Below are positions 43,844 through 52,827 of a stretch of DNA of 64,000 bases, one piece after another. Position numbers and translations under genes: made by a program. Position 1 is the stretch's first letter. Every line of letters begins with the position of its first letter. A model generated the notes under the pieces. The model was not told where the DNA came from. It worked only from the letters and a program-made list of their open reading frames with translations, and did not search any database. Source of the DNA: UBA6912 sp041611095 (lineage in GTDB: Bacteria > Actinomycetota > Acidimicrobiia > Spongiisociales > UBA5794); assembly GCA_041611095.1 (NCBI GenBank), contig JBFINP010000001.1, positions 143,048 to 207,047 of the forward strand, written 5' to 3'.

Positions 43844-45106
43844 TCAGGGGGCTCGTTCCAGCCTGAACACCCCACCCTGCGTGCTGGTGACGTAGAGCTC
43901 TCCCCGTCCGTCGACGCCGAACGACGACAGCCCGGCGATCGCACCCGGCTCCAGCCACGCCAGCGGCTCCGTCTCGCCGGGCGCAAGGCTCCGCACCCAT
44001 CCCCCGCAGAAGTCACCGAAGAAGTAGTGACCGTCCAGCTCGGGGATGGCCTCACCGCGATACACGTAGCCGCCGGTGACCGAGCAACCCTCGCCATGCG
44101 AGTAGTCGAAAACCGGGGCGGTCAGACCGCTGTCGTCGCAGTTCGACAGGTAGCACGACGCACCCTCGAACAGCGGCCACCCGAAGTTGGCTCCGGCGTC
44201 GGCGGTCATGTCGACGCGGTTGATCTCTTCTCGGGAGTTCTGGCCGACGTCGGCGATCCAGAGGTCGTTGCCGTCGAAACCAAAGCGCCACGGGTTGCGA
44301 AGGCCGGTCGCCCAGATCTCAGGGGCGAGCTCGCCGCCGGGGTTGTCGTCGGGGATGTCGTAGGGATCGCCGGCAGGGTCGATGCGCAGCATCGTCCCCA
44401 GGAGGCTGGCCGGGTTCTGGCCGTTGCCGAAACGGTCGTCCCGGCTGCCACCGTCGCCCATCCCGATCCACAGCAGCCCGTCCGGGCCAAACGCGAGCAT
44501 GCCGCCGTTGTGATTCGAGGCCGGCTGGTCGACTTCGAGCAGGGTTCGCTCCGAGGCGGGATCCGCCGTGAGCCCGTCCGAGCGGAACTCGGCGACCTGC
44601 GTGTCGCCGCCGTTGTCCGTGTAGTTGACGTAGAACAGACCCGTGCCCTCGAAGTCCGGGGGGAATGCCAAGCCGAGCAAGCCCTGCTCACCGCCGAAGC
44701 GGACCCGCTCGCGTATGTCGAGGAACACCTGAGGGTCGCCCCCGGCGACGAGCCACACGATGCCCGATTGGTCGACGACGAAGAGCCGGTCGTCCCCAAC
44801 GGGCGCCGTCACGAAGACCGCCTGCTCGAAGCCGTCGGCGACCGGGGTCGCGACGAGTCGCAAGTCTTCGATCGGGATCGTGTCGGGCGGCGACGTGGGG
44901 GTCGGAGCTGCGAGCGTGGTCGGTGCCGCCGTGCTCTCGCGCGGCGGATTGTTGGTGGGAACGGTCGTAGCCCCAGATGCGTCCGTCGCAACCGTGGTCG
45001 ATATCGCCGGTGGTCGGGTCGTCGGCGTCGCCGGCTGGTCGTTGCCGCAGCCCGCGGATGTGAGCGCGGCCGTCAGGGTCGCGAGTATCACGATCTTCCG
45101 ATTCAC
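43844..45106 (-). CDS. PQQ-dependent sugar dehydrogenase-type six-bladed propeller lipoprotein (Gdh/sorbosone DH family)
   Basis: 420 residues. Lipoprotein signal IVILATLTAALTSAGCG, a Thr/Pro-rich linker, then a GSDH beta-propeller: EQGLLGLAFPPDF, GDGGSRDDRFGNGQ, GLRNPWRFGFDG, DVGQNSREEIN and GGYVYRGEAIPEL are the family blocks. The catalytic His of soluble glucose dehydrogenase lies in the ASNHNGGML context. Homologues oxidise sugars with PQQ; whether PQQ is made here is unknown. A TAGCTT box 7 nt before the GTG at 45106 fixes the start. Confidence 0.88.
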   Translation of the reverse strand: MNRKIVILATLTAALTSAGCGNDQPATPTTRPPAISTTVATDASGATTVPTNNPPRESTAAPTTLAAPTPTSPPDTIPIEDLRLVATPVADGFEQAVFVTAPVGDDRLFVVDQSGIVWLVAGGDPQVFLDIRERVRFGGEQGLLGLAFPPDFEGTGLFYVNYTDNGGDTQVAEFRSDGLTADPASERTLLEVDQPASNHNGGMLAFGPDGLLWIGMGDGGSRDDRFGNGQNPASLLGTMLRIDPAGDPYDIPDDNPGGELAPEIWATGLRNPWRFGFDGNDLWIADVGQNSREEINRVDMTADAGANFGWPLFEGASCYLSNCDDSGLTAPVFDYSHGEGCSVTGGYVYRGEAIPELDGHYFFGDFCGGWVRSLAPGETEPLAWLEPGAIAGLSSFGVDGRGELYVTSTQGGVFRLERAP

Positions 45107-45119
45107 CGTGGGGAAGCTA
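45107..45119 (-). promoter_or_regulatory. Leaderless promoter of the sugar dehydrogenase gene
   Basis: TAGCTT (45119-45114), 7 nt, GTG at 45106. Confidence 0.5.
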
Positions 45120-45169
45120 ACGGGATCGGCGTACAACGCGAATGGTGCGACGACGCCGCATGCCGTGGG

Positions 45170-45394
45170 CTAGCGGTAGCGCCAGACGATCCGCCCGCGG
45201 GTCGGGTCGTATGCGGAGACCTCGAGCTCGACGCGGTCGCCGGGAATGATGCGAATCAGGCGGCCCTTGCGCATCTTCCCCGAAGCGCGCGCCACGACCT
45301 CGTGCCCCGAGTCGAGACGCACTTTGAAAGTCGCGTTGCGGAGGGTCGACACCACGACCCCCTGCGCCCGGAAGACATCGTCAGAACCCGCCAC
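45170..45394 (-). CDS. infA: Translation initiation factor IF-1 (probable paralogue)
   Basis: 74 residues, S1/OB fold. ATFKVRLDSGHEVVARASGK, then MRKGRLIRIIPGDRVELEVS and DPTRGRIVWRYR follow IF-1 closely, with a two-residue insertion (GR) in the loop. IF-1 normally lies beside ribosomal protein genes; here it follows an RRM protein gene by 3 bp, far from any ribosomal operon, so this may be a second, stress-related copy. GTG start at 45394. Confidence 0.85.
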   Translation of the reverse strand: MAGSDDVFRAQGVVVSTLRNATFKVRLDSGHEVVARASGKMRKGRLIRIIPGDRVELEVSAYDPTRGRIVWRYR

Positions 45395-45397
45395 GCA

Positions 45398-45646
45398 TCA
45401 TCTCCGCTTCGGTTGTGCCTCGTTGACGCGGAGGCGGCGTCCGTCGAGTTCGGCGCCGTCGAGTTCCTCGATGGCGCGGCGCGCCTCATCAGCGTTGGAC
45501 ATCTCGACGAAGCCGAAGCCCCGGGAGCGCCCCGTCTCGCGGTCGGTGATCACGGATGCGGATTCCACCTGACCGTGCTGCGAGAAAAGCCGCTCGAGGT
45601 CTTCCGACGTCGACCGGAAATTGAGGTTTCCGACGTAGATGTTCAT
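45398..45646 (-). CDS. RRM-domain RNA-binding protein (glycine-rich/cold-inducible type)
   Basis: 82 residues, a single RRM. RNP2 is IYVGNLNF (residues 3-10) and RNP1 is RGFGFVEM (about 42-49), with the aromatic pair intact. Bacterial single-RRM proteins of this type are often cold-induced RNA chaperones. The next gene encodes an IF-1 homologue 3 bp downstream, so the two probably act in translation or RNA remodelling together. The ATG at 45646 has an AT-rich stretch (TTCTATCTACC) 40 nt upstream, so this message probably has a leader. Confidence 0.9.
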   Translation of the reverse strand: MNIYVGNLNFRSTSEDLERLFSQHGQVESASVITDRETGRSRGFGFVEMSNADEARRAIEELDGAELDGRRLRVNEAQPKRR

Positions 45647-45809
45647 AGGGGCGCCGTCGCCTTTCTCCATCCGTCCCGGTAGATAGAACAGAGCTTTCTC
45701 TCGGCCTACTCGAAGGGGACGGACCTAGAGCCAGGCGAGGCGCCGCAACGCAGCGCGGCGCCAGTGTACCCCAGCCGGCCACCGGGTCGATCGCACGCCG
45801 GAGGGCGGC

Positions 45810-47159
45810 TCAGTCGACGCCCGCCACCTCGGCGCCCGCGAAATGCCATCGATCCCGTGACTCGCGGGCTGCGCCGATGTCCACCATCGCCAGCAGCACG
45901 CCGCCGATCACGAAGAAGGCAACGATCGAGAGGATCGCAGGCCGCCCGGAACCCGTGATGCCGCTGATCAGGGCGAAGAGCAGCGGACCCCAGATCGCCG
46001 AGAACTTCGAGAAGACCGAGAAGAACCCGAAGAACTCGGCCGAAGCCTGCTCCGGGATCATCGTGGCGTAGAGGCTGCGGGAGAGCGCTTGGACGCCACC
46101 GAGCACCACGCCGACGACGGCCGCCAGCCCGTAGAACGGGATGGCCTCACCCTCCGGGAGGAAGTAGGCGGCGACGGCGAGGAGGCTCCAAATGACGAGG
46201 GACACCAGGACGGCCCGCTTGGCGCCAATCCGGTCGGCGATCACACCGAAGAGCAACGCTCCACCGAAGGCGACGAACTGGACGATGAGAAACGCGATGG
46301 CCACCTGCTCGATCTCGAGACCCAGGGTGTCCTCGGCGTAGGCGCCGGAGATGTTGATCACCGTCTGCGTGCCGTCGTTGTAGAACATGTAGGCGAGCAC
46401 GAACAGCAACACCTGGGGAAACAGCCGGAGCTTGCGCGTCGTGGCGAGTGTCCGCCCGAAGCCCACCTTGGCGTAGGCGACTGCACGCACCGAGCCCCGG
46501 TACGGCTCGGGAAGCGGCTCGCTCTGCCCGACCTCGGGCAGACGCGCCAGCGCAACGAGCGAGAAGACGAACCACCAAATGCCCGCCCCGGCGATCACGA
46601 GACGTGGGGCGAAGCCGGCGTCGTCGCCGGCCGCGATCAGATAGACGAGCCCGATCAGAAGGTAGAGCCCGCCACCGATGTACCCGTAGGCAAATCCCCT
46701 GGACGAGACACGGTCGATGGTGTCGTCCGTCGCCAGCTGCGGGAGATAGCCGTCGTAGAACACGTTGGCGGCGACGAACCCGATCTGCGAGACGAGGAAG
46801 ACGCCGAGGAACAGCGCCCATTGTCCATCGGGCACGGCGAGCAACAAGACCGTGAAGGCGGCCCCGAGGAATGCGAAGAACCGGAGGAAACGCCGCTTGG
46901 CGGACGTGAAATCGGCCACAGCGCCGAGCACCGGCATCGCCAGGAAAAGCGAGAACGCCCCGATCGAGACAACCAACGACCACAAGGTCTCCCCACCGAT
47001 CGTCCGACCCAACAACTCGATGCCCTCGTCCGGGAACACCTCGCCGGTGAAGAACGGAGCGACGATGGCTCCTGAGGTCGTCGCATACGACGAGTTGGCC
47101 CAGTCGTACATCGCCCAGCCGAAGAGGACGCGGCGATCGTTCTTGATGACCCCGGGCAT
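45810..47159 (-). CDS. MFS transporter, UMF1/Atg22-like family
   Basis: 449 residues, about 12 membrane helices. N-terminal WAMYDWANSSYATTSGAIVA is the UMF1 signature; DRVSSRGFAYGYIGGGLYL and YNDGTQTVINISGAYAEDTL are further family blocks. Relatives export amino acids from vacuoles in fungi; bacterial substrates are unknown. ATG at 47159 has AAGGGG immediately upstream and a TACCCT box further out, so the message has a short leader. Confidence 0.87.
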   Translation of the reverse strand: MPGVIKNDRRVLFGWAMYDWANSSYATTSGAIVAPFFTGEVFPDEGIELLGRTIGGETLWSLVVSIGAFSLFLAMPVLGAVADFTSAKRRFLRFFAFLGAAFTVLLLAVPDGQWALFLGVFLVSQIGFVAANVFYDGYLPQLATDDTIDRVSSRGFAYGYIGGGLYLLIGLVYLIAAGDDAGFAPRLVIAGAGIWWFVFSLVALARLPEVGQSEPLPEPYRGSVRAVAYAKVGFGRTLATTRKLRLFPQVLLFVLAYMFYNDGTQTVINISGAYAEDTLGLEIEQVAIAFLIVQFVAFGGALLFGVIADRIGAKRAVLVSLVIWSLLAVAAYFLPEGEAIPFYGLAAVVGVVLGGVQALSRSLYATMIPEQASAEFFGFFSVFSKFSAIWGPLLFALISGITGSGRPAILSIVAFFVIGGVLLAMVDIGAARESRDRWHFAGAEVAGVD

Positions 47160-47300
47160 ACCCCTTCCCGTCCGCCGGCCCGGGGAGGGTACGCACCCGA
47201 ACGCCTGGGCGGCAACCGATCGGGTCGCTACGCTCCCTCCGGTGTGGGGTAATCGCGAAAATCCGCGGTATCGGGCGAGGCGGAGGGTAACTTGGCGGCG

Positions 47301-48311
47301 ATGTCCGCCGAACCACTTCCCCACCAAACGATGACGATGGCTGCACCACGTCTTCGTCACCGCCCGGCGCCACTGCTGACGCTGTTCCCCGACGAGCCTC
47401 TGGCCATCGCCGTCCAACGCACCACCATCGAGCAGTTCGACCATGCGCTTTGGGTGCTGCGCCACGAGCTCGACCGCGACCTCGCCGTCCACGAGACCCG
47501 TAAAGCCCTGAAGCGCATCCGCGCCATTCTCCGGCTCATCCGGATTGACATCGGCCGTTACGCCTACAAGCAAGAGAACACGGTGTTGCGCGACACGAGC
47601 CGGAAGCTGTCGGTCGTGCGTAGCGCCGCGGTCATGGTGGAGACCGCCCGCCAGCTCCTCGAGAACGACCCGACGCTCCTGGACCCGATCGCAGCCCGCC
47701 GCCTCGTCGTCGGACTCGAGGATCGCCGAGACACGCTGCGCACCCCGGTCATCCACGACCGCCAAATGTTGACCGACGTCGTGACCACGCTGCTTTGTGC
47801 CCGGTCGCGCTACGCCGGATGGCCGATCGTCGAGCTGGCCGTCTCACCCGACCGTCCCGATCGCCGGCCGTTGAGGAACGAGTTCGCCGCCATCGCACCC
47901 GGGCTGGAGCGAACGTACCGACGGGGCCAGCGTGCGATGCTCCAGGCGGCGACGACCCGCTCCGCCTTCGACCTGCACTACTGGCGGAAGCGCAGCAAAT
48001 ACCTCCGCCACCAGCACGAGTTCCTCGAGGAGTTGTGGCCCCCGGTGATAGGGGCGGCGGCCGAGAGCTTCGCCGAGCTGTCGGACCGGCTCGGCGCCGA
48101 CCACGATCTCGCCGAGCTGTCTGCTCTGCTGGCGACTCGACCAACGCTCATTCTCGATCCGAGCGCGCGGTACCGATTCCTGGCCGCAGTCGAACGGCGT
48201 CGGCGCGACCAGCACCCCGAGCTGCTCGCATTGGGCGCTCGGGTGTTCGGCGAGACCCCCCGTGCGTTCGTGCGGCGCCTCGGCTCCTATTGGGAGTACG
48301 CCCGCCGCTGA
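47301..48311 (+). CDS. CHAD-domain protein
   Basis: 336 residues, CHAD helical bundle. Conserved basic and His residues are visible in AVHETRKALKRIRAILRLIR and in LHYWRKRSKYLRHQHEFL, the two halves of the polyphosphate-binding pore. CHAD proteins bind inorganic polyphosphate and associate with polyphosphate granules. ATG at 47301 follows TAACTT by 7 nt; a TTG earlier would destroy that arrangement. No CYTH phosphatase domain or polyphosphate kinase is nearby. Confidence 0.85.
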   Translation: MSAEPLPHQTMTMAAPRLRHRPAPLLTLFPDEPLAIAVQRTTIEQFDHALWVLRHELDRDLAVHETRKALKRIRAILRLIRIDIGRYAYKQENTVLRDTSRKLSVVRSAAVMVETARQLLENDPTLLDPIAARRLVVGLEDRRDTLRTPVIHDRQMLTDVVTTLLCARSRYAGWPIVELAVSPDRPDRRPLRNEFAAIAPGLERTYRRGQRAMLQAATTRSAFDLHYWRKRSKYLRHQHEFLEELWPPVIGAAAESFAELSDRLGADHDLAELSALLATRPTLILDPSARYRFLAAVERRRRDQHPELLALGARVFGETPRAFVRRLGSYWEYARR

Positions 48312-48342
48312 GCCGAGCGGCCCGATTCGGTGGATCCCCGAT

Positions 48343-48768
48343 TCAATCCTCGAGCAAGCCTCGCCGCCGGGCTTCTTCCCGTATCGCCTCGTCGGAGAAC
48401 CCCATCAACCTCGGCGACCACTCGGCCGGTGCGAGGGGTCGATCCCGGGCGAGCAGCTCGGCGACTTCGTCCCGCAGCGTGCGCGCCCAAGCGCGACCGC
48501 CGGCGCTCGCTTCCAGGGTGATCGTGCCGTCGGCGTTGGCGGTGAAGACCTTGGCCTCGGCCACGGGGTTGGCCCGGCTTCCCTTCTCGCCGTAGACCAG
48601 CAAAACGGATCCGACCGGGACGTCCTGGACCCCACCGGTGGCGATGAAGTCACCCTCGAACGCCCAGCCCGAAGCCTTGGAGGGGTCCACGTTGTGGATG
48701 ACCTTCGCCCAATTCTTGCGCCGCTCGTCGCCGACGAGGGGCACGTCGACGGGCACCATGATGTCCAT
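48343..48768 (-). CDS. Hypothetical protein
   Basis: 141 residues, no recognised domain. Contains alternating beta-strand patterns and GSVLLVYGEKGSRANPVAE in the middle, ending in a charged helix (SDEAIREEARRRGLLED). The ATG at 48768 is chosen because TACAGT sits exactly 7 nt upstream (48781-48776); the longer alternative has no such signal. Converges with the CHAD gene. Confidence 0.55.
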   Translation of the reverse strand: MDIMVPVDVPLVGDERRKNWAKVIHNVDPSKASGWAFEGDFIATGGVQDVPVGSVLLVYGEKGSRANPVAEAKVFTANADGTITLEASAGGRAWARTLRDEVAELLARDRPLAPAEWSPRLMGFSDEAIREEARRRGLLED

Positions 48769-48822
48769 GGCGGGGACTGTAGACACCGAGGGTGACGGAG
48801 CGGTGCCTGGCGGCGATGCGCG

Positions 48823-49281
48823 TCAGGCGCCGATGCCCCACTTGGCGACCATCGCCGTGACCGTGACGAGTAGCAGCACTGAGTCGAGGTAGCCAAACCC
48901 CAAGACTCGGCTGACGATGGCGCGCGCCCGGTCCGGGTCGCCGGCCTCGAAGGCATCGGCCGCGGCTTCGCCCTGCGGTCCGAAGATTCGCATGCCGAGG
49001 AAGGCCCCGACGACGACCATGACGAACCCGATCACGACAAACGCCTGCTCGAACTCATAGGGGGAGTTCGAGCGGATCACCAGCGCCACGCCCGTGATGA
49101 GCGAGAGGATCGCAGCCGGCGTGTAGAGCACGCGACCCATCGTCACCGTCGACCGCATCCAGGTGGCGGCCGCCGCGCCCCCCATCTTCGAGACACGCGG
49201 AGTCACCACGACCTGGGTGACGTTGGCGCCGATCCAAGCGCCGGCCGCGAGGATGTGGACGACGAGCAGGAACGTGCGCAC
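48823..49281 (-). CDS. DUF2269-like small integral membrane protein
   Basis: 152 residues, four membrane helices (about 4-20, 48-68, 79-98, 128-145). The opening LLVVHILAAGAWIGANVTQ, with an intramembrane His, matches DUF2269/CopD-like small membrane proteins, some of which bind heme or copper. GTG at 49281 has GAGGTGA 4 nt upstream. Function unknown. Confidence 0.65.
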   Translation of the reverse strand: MRTFLLVVHILAAGAWIGANVTQVVVTPRVSKMGGAAAATWMRSTVTMGRVLYTPAAILSLITGVALVIRSNSPYEFEQAFVVIGFVMVVVGAFLGMRIFGPQGEAAADAFEAGDPDRARAIVSRVLGFGYLDSVLLLVTVTAMVAKWGIGA

Positions 49282-49322
49282 GGGGTCACCTCGTTGGCTG
49301 GACGAAACGCCCGGAGGCTAGC

Positions 49323-49718
49323 TCAGTCCGACTCGGCCTCTTCCAGATGCAATGCCGCCGAGTTCATGCAGTAGCGCAAGCCCGTCGGGTCGGGTCCGTC
49401 GTTGAACACGTGCCCGAGATGGGCGCCGCAGTTGGCGCAGCGGACTTCGGTGCGGGGGACGATCAGCTTGAAGTCCCGCTTCGTGTCGACGGCGTCGGTC
49501 TTGAGCGGCTCGTAGAACGACGGCCATCCGGTGCCCGAGTCGTACTTGGTGTCGCTCGAGAACAGAGGCTCGCCGCACACTACGCACTCGTACGTGCCGG
49601 CGGTCTTGGTGTCCCAGTACGCCCCGGTGAATGCGGGCTCGGTGCCCTCCTCCTGGGTGACGTGGTACTGCAGCGGTGTCAGCCGCTCCTTGAGCTCAGG
49701 GTCCACGTGCTTCTTCAT
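49323..49718 (-). CDS. msrB: Methionine sulfoxide reductase B
   Basis: 131 residues. Zinc-binding CxxC pairs CVVC and CANC, substrate loop YDSGTGWPSFYEP, and catalytic Cys in LRYCMNSAALHL. The recycling Cys found in some MsrB proteins is not obvious, so reduction may rely on thioredoxin at the single Cys. ATG at 49718 follows TACGAT by 6 nt. Protects proteins from oxidised methionine (R form). Confidence 0.95.
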   Translation of the reverse strand: MKKHVDPELKERLTPLQYHVTQEEGTEPAFTGAYWDTKTAGTYECVVCGEPLFSSDTKYDSGTGWPSFYEPLKTDAVDTKRDFKLIVPRTEVRCANCGAHLGHVFNDGPDPTGLRYCMNSAALHLEEAESD

Positions 49719-49784
49719 GCCGCAATCGTACCGACGCGGCAGCAGTAGGAGAGCGCTATCGGCTTCGTCTTCGTCCTCGGCGTC

Positions 49785-50213
49785 TCAGAGCTCAGCCGCG
49801 ATCTCGCCGATCGCACGGCCGGCGGACTCGATCACGAGGCGCACGTTGCCACTGGGCTCACGCACGCCGTAGACGACACTTCGGTCGAGCGGCACCAGAA
49901 CGCCGTCGTGGGAAGGGCCGGTGAAGCGAACGTCGATCCGAGTCGTGTCTCCGAACCCGACCAGCGCCACGACGCCGTCTGCCCGTAGCATGCACACTTG
50001 CCACCGGGGAGCGAGGCCGCCCTGACCGCACGCAAAAGCGAGGTCTCGTTGGCTCGCTCGCTCGGCGAACTCGTCGGCGCCGCCGGATCGGTCGGCGAGA
50101 TCGACGGCAGGGTGGCTGTCTGGCACCGGAGCGGCACCCGATGCCCCGTCCCCGCAGGCACCAGCCAGTGCAACCGTCGCGACGAGGGCGACTGCGACCG
50201 GGCGGAGCTTCAT
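49785..50213 (-). CDS. Hypothetical lipoprotein
   Basis: 142 residues. Signal peptide AVALVATVALAGAC with lipid Cys near residue 20, then a small secreted domain with two further Cys (FACGQGG and QVCMLR) likely paired in a disulfide. No family recognised. The region 50214-50456 upstream holds no gene I can support. Confidence 0.55.
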   Translation of the reverse strand: MKLRPVAVALVATVALAGACGDGASGAAPVPDSHPAVDLADRSGGADEFAERASQRDLAFACGQGGLAPRWQVCMLRADGVVALVGFGDTTRIDVRFTGPSHDGVLVPLDRSVVYGVREPSGNVRLVIESAGRAIGEIAAEL

Positions 50214-50456
50214 AGAGACGGATCCTGCCGTCGGGCCGTTTCTCTGCGCCACACCAACGAAGCTGCCACATGTGCGGCGACGGGTCCCGGCGCACCACCA
50301 AACGAGCCGCGGGAATCACAGCCGCGGACGAGCTCCGACGACGGTCGCGGCTCGGAAGACGAGCATCCACGAGCCGCAAAGATCAGGACCAAGAGCGTTC
50401 GCCGGTCTTCGCGTCATGGCGACGAAGGCTTGCGGTACAAGTATCGTCACCGGCTC

Positions 50457-50894
50457 TCATCGAGGCGACTCGGGATGGAGGACGAAGGCCCGGGTGGCGA
50501 ATCTCAGGGTTGCCGGGTCCAGCTCACCCTCCTCGTAGCCCCAGCGGTCGTTCAGCCAGACGAGGTCCGGATGGTCGGTGTACCAGCGGACGGGGCCCGC
50601 AAACAGTCGTTGGCCGCTCTCGCCCGCCACGAGGCTGATGCCGTGCATGCGGTACATGACCGGATGGTCTGAGCCATCGAGTTTGATGACGCCGGTGATG
50701 TCGGGCAGGTAGGCGCCGTCCGGGCGACGCGGAGGGAAGTTGGTCCATTCGATAGTGCCGTCGAGGTCACCCCAACGAGCGATCCCTGTCCCGCGTCCGT
50801 ACATCTGCAGGAACGCCCCGTCGTAGAGCTCGACGAGCTCGGTGGTCTCGCCGATGTACCCCTGGTCGGTCGTGTAGAGCAACTCGGATCGCAC
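50457..50894 (-). CDS. DUF3237-like small protein
   Basis: 145 residues. The sequence is beta-rich with IARWGDLDGTIEW, LPDITGVIKLDG and VMYRMHGISLV, in keeping with the DUF3237 beta-barrel family of unknown function (moderate match by eye). The GTG at 50894 follows TAGACT by 6 nt (50906-50901). Confidence 0.5.
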   Translation of the reverse strand: MRSELLYTTDQGYIGETTELVELYDGAFLQMYGRGTGIARWGDLDGTIEWTNFPPRRPDGAYLPDITGVIKLDGSDHPVMYRMHGISLVAGESGQRLFAGPVRWYTDHPDLVWLNDRWGYEEGELDPATLRFATRAFVLHPESPR

Positions 50895-51003
50895 CGAGCG
50901 AGTCTACGCCCGGCTGTGACACCGCTGCCGGCGAGAACCAGGCCATCTCGCTGCCACTGGAGGTCTCGGTAAGCCCTGCTCAGGCCCGGCCTCTTCTCGT
51001 CCC

Positions 51004-51322
51004 TCAGCCTCCCGGCCGGCGATATGAAGTCGCGATCTTGGCGAGGGCGTCGACCCCCTCGGGCTCGCTCAGCACCACCGTCTCGACCGAGCCGGCGCCG
51101 GACAGCCCCACGGCCATGGCGGCCGCCGCAGCCGATACATCGTCCGGCAGCTCGACGATCGCGTAGACGTCGGTGGAACCAACGGCGTAGGAGAACCCCT
51201 CGAGCTCGCCACCGAGCACCTGACCGGCCTCGGACACCACCGGGCGGCGACCGGCGCCCCGTCCTTCATGTTCCCTCGAGACCCTGGACGCTCAGGTCCG
51301 ACTCATACGTGTGTTTCGGCAC
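51004..51322 (-). pseudogene. GYD-domain gene interrupted by a frameshift
   Basis: The downstream part (ending at 51004) encodes the body of a GYD-domain protein: VLGGELEGFSYAVGSTDVYA and a terminal ATSYRRPGG. Its N-terminus is missing from that frame, but a GTG at 51322 in another frame opens PKHTYESDLSVQGLEGT, matching the family's usual start, before a TGA at 51268-51266. Skipping one base at the TGA joins the two halves into a full-length protein of normal size (about 105 residues). This is either a single-base indel pseudogene, an assembly error, or conceivably a +1 frameshift at ACA-TGA. Confidence 0.65.
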
Positions 51323-51391
51323 TGGTACTTTTCCCAGTCGACCAACGAACCTCACGCACCGTTGCCGGCCGCCGTAGGTGACGTGGCGGCC

Positions 51392-51397
51392 TAGCCT
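51392..51397 (+). promoter_or_regulatory. -10 box of leaderless promoter for the AAA+ ATPase gene
   Basis: TAGCCT followed by 8 nt and ATG at 51406. Confidence 0.5.
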
Positions 51398-51405
51398 GGC
51401 TCGCG

Positions 51406-52827
51406 ATGGTCTCCGACACCTCCACCACCCGCCCCGCAACCGTTGGCGAGCTGCGCTCCTCGGGATGGCAAGACCGATCCGTCAAGGAGGAGCTCCGGCA
51501 CAATGCCGTCATGCGACTGCGGAGCGATCGGCCGCTGTTCCCCGGCATCGTCGGCTTCGACGACAGCGTCATCCCGGCGTTCGAGCGAGCGCTGCTCGCC
51601 GGGCACGACATCGTGCTGCTCGGCGAGCGTGGCCAGGCCAAGACCCGGCTCATCCGGGCCCTCGTCCAGCTTCTCGACGAGGAGACCCCGGTCATCGCCG
51701 GCGGTGAGGTGAACGACTCGCCGTTCCGGCCGGTGAGCGCCCGTGCCGCCCAGCTCGTCACCGAAATGGGCGACGACACCCCGATCGCCTGGGTGAACCG
51801 GGAGCGCCGCTACGGCGAGAAGCTGGCTACTCCGGACACCTCGGTGGCGGACCTCATCGGGGACGTCGACCCGATCCGAGTCGCCGAGGGTCGCTACCTG
51901 TCGGACGAGTACGTGATCCACTACGGCCTCGTCCCGCGCACCAACCGCGGCATCTTCTCGATCAACGAGCTCCCCGACCTCCCCGCCCGCATCCAGGTGG
52001 CGCTCTTCAACGTGCTCGAGGAGCGCGACGTACAGATCCGCGGCTTCCAGGTACGGCTACCCATCGACGTGCTGCTGGTAGCCACGGCCAACCCCGAGGA
52101 CTACACGAACCGGGGACGGATCATCACTCCCCTGAAGGACCGGTTCGGCAGCGAGATCCGCACCCACTACCCCATCGATCCCGCCGACGAGATCGCCATC
52201 ATGGATCAGGAAGCGCGGGCGCCCTCGTCCGACGTCGACGTCGTCGTTCCGGAGTTCATGAAGGAGGTCCTCGCCGAGTTCTCCCGCATCGCACGACGCT
52301 CTCCGCACATCAACCAGCGGGCCGGGGTCTCGGTCCGACTGTCCATCGCCAACCTGGAGACGATCGAGGCGTCGGCGGTGCGGCGCGCCATCCGCAACGA
52401 CGAGGACGAGGCGGTGCCCCGCGTCTCCGACCTGCCGGCGACGCTGCAGAGCTCAGGTGGGCGGGTCGAGTTCGAGACCTTCGAGGAGGACCGCAAGGAC
52501 GACATCCTCAGTCAGCTGCTCGGCCACGCCGTGCTCGAGGTGTTCGTCGACCGGCTCCAAGGGCACGACCTGCGCTGGATCGTCGACCGCTTCGAGGACG
52601 AGGGCTTGACGGTCGAGACGGGCGATCTGACACCGGCGGCCGACATCGCGGGACCGTTCGCCGAGGCGCCCGGGGTCGGGGCGCTGCTCCACAGGCTGGG
52701 AATCGACCGCCCCACTCTTGGCACCACCGCGGCGGCCATCGAGTTCGCCCTCGAGGGACTCCATCTCTCGCGCCGGCTCAACAAGACGGCTACGGGCCGC
52801 TACTCGGCGGCCGGACGCAGTCTGTGA
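51406..52827 (+). CDS. AAA+ ATPase, magnesium-chelatase ChlI/CoxD-like (Rv0958 type)
   Basis: 473 residues. A divergent Walker A (LLGERGQAKTRLIRAL), Walker B region GIFSINELPDL, sensor 1 VATANPEDYTNRGRI and arginine finger ITPLKDRFGSEIRTHYP. It resembles the mycobacterial Rv0958 chelatase-like ATPase, whose gene is followed by a VWA-domain gene (Rv0959). Here the corresponding VWA gene is 5.6 kb away at 58431, with the CO dehydrogenase genes in between. AAA+/VWA pairs serve as metal-insertion or remodelling machines; CoxD and CoxE play this role for the CO dehydrogenase active site. Confidence 0.85.
   Translation: MVSDTSTTRPATVGELRSSGWQDRSVKEELRHNAVMRLRSDRPLFPGIVGFDDSVIPAFERALLAGHDIVLLGERGQAKTRLIRALVQLLDEETPVIAGGEVNDSPFRPVSARAAQLVTEMGDDTPIAWVNRERRYGEKLATPDTSVADLIGDVDPIRVAEGRYLSDEYVIHYGLVPRTNRGIFSINELPDLPARIQVALFNVLEERDVQIRGFQVRLPIDVLLVATANPEDYTNRGRIITPLKDRFGSEIRTHYPIDPADEIAIMDQEARAPSSDVDVVVPEFMKEVLAEFSRIARRSPHINQRAGVSVRLSIANLETIEASAVRRAIRNDEDEAVPRVSDLPATLQSSGGRVEFETFEEDRKDDILSQLLGHAVLEVFVDRLQGHDLRWIVDRFEDEGLTVETGDLTPAADIAGPFAEAPGVGALLHRLGIDRPTLGTTAAAIEFALEGLHLSRRLNKTATGRYSAAGRSL

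Noticed and set aside
50214..50456. Possible small gene between the lipoprotein and DUF3237-like genes
   Set aside because: Short overlapping frames without start signals or recognisable features.
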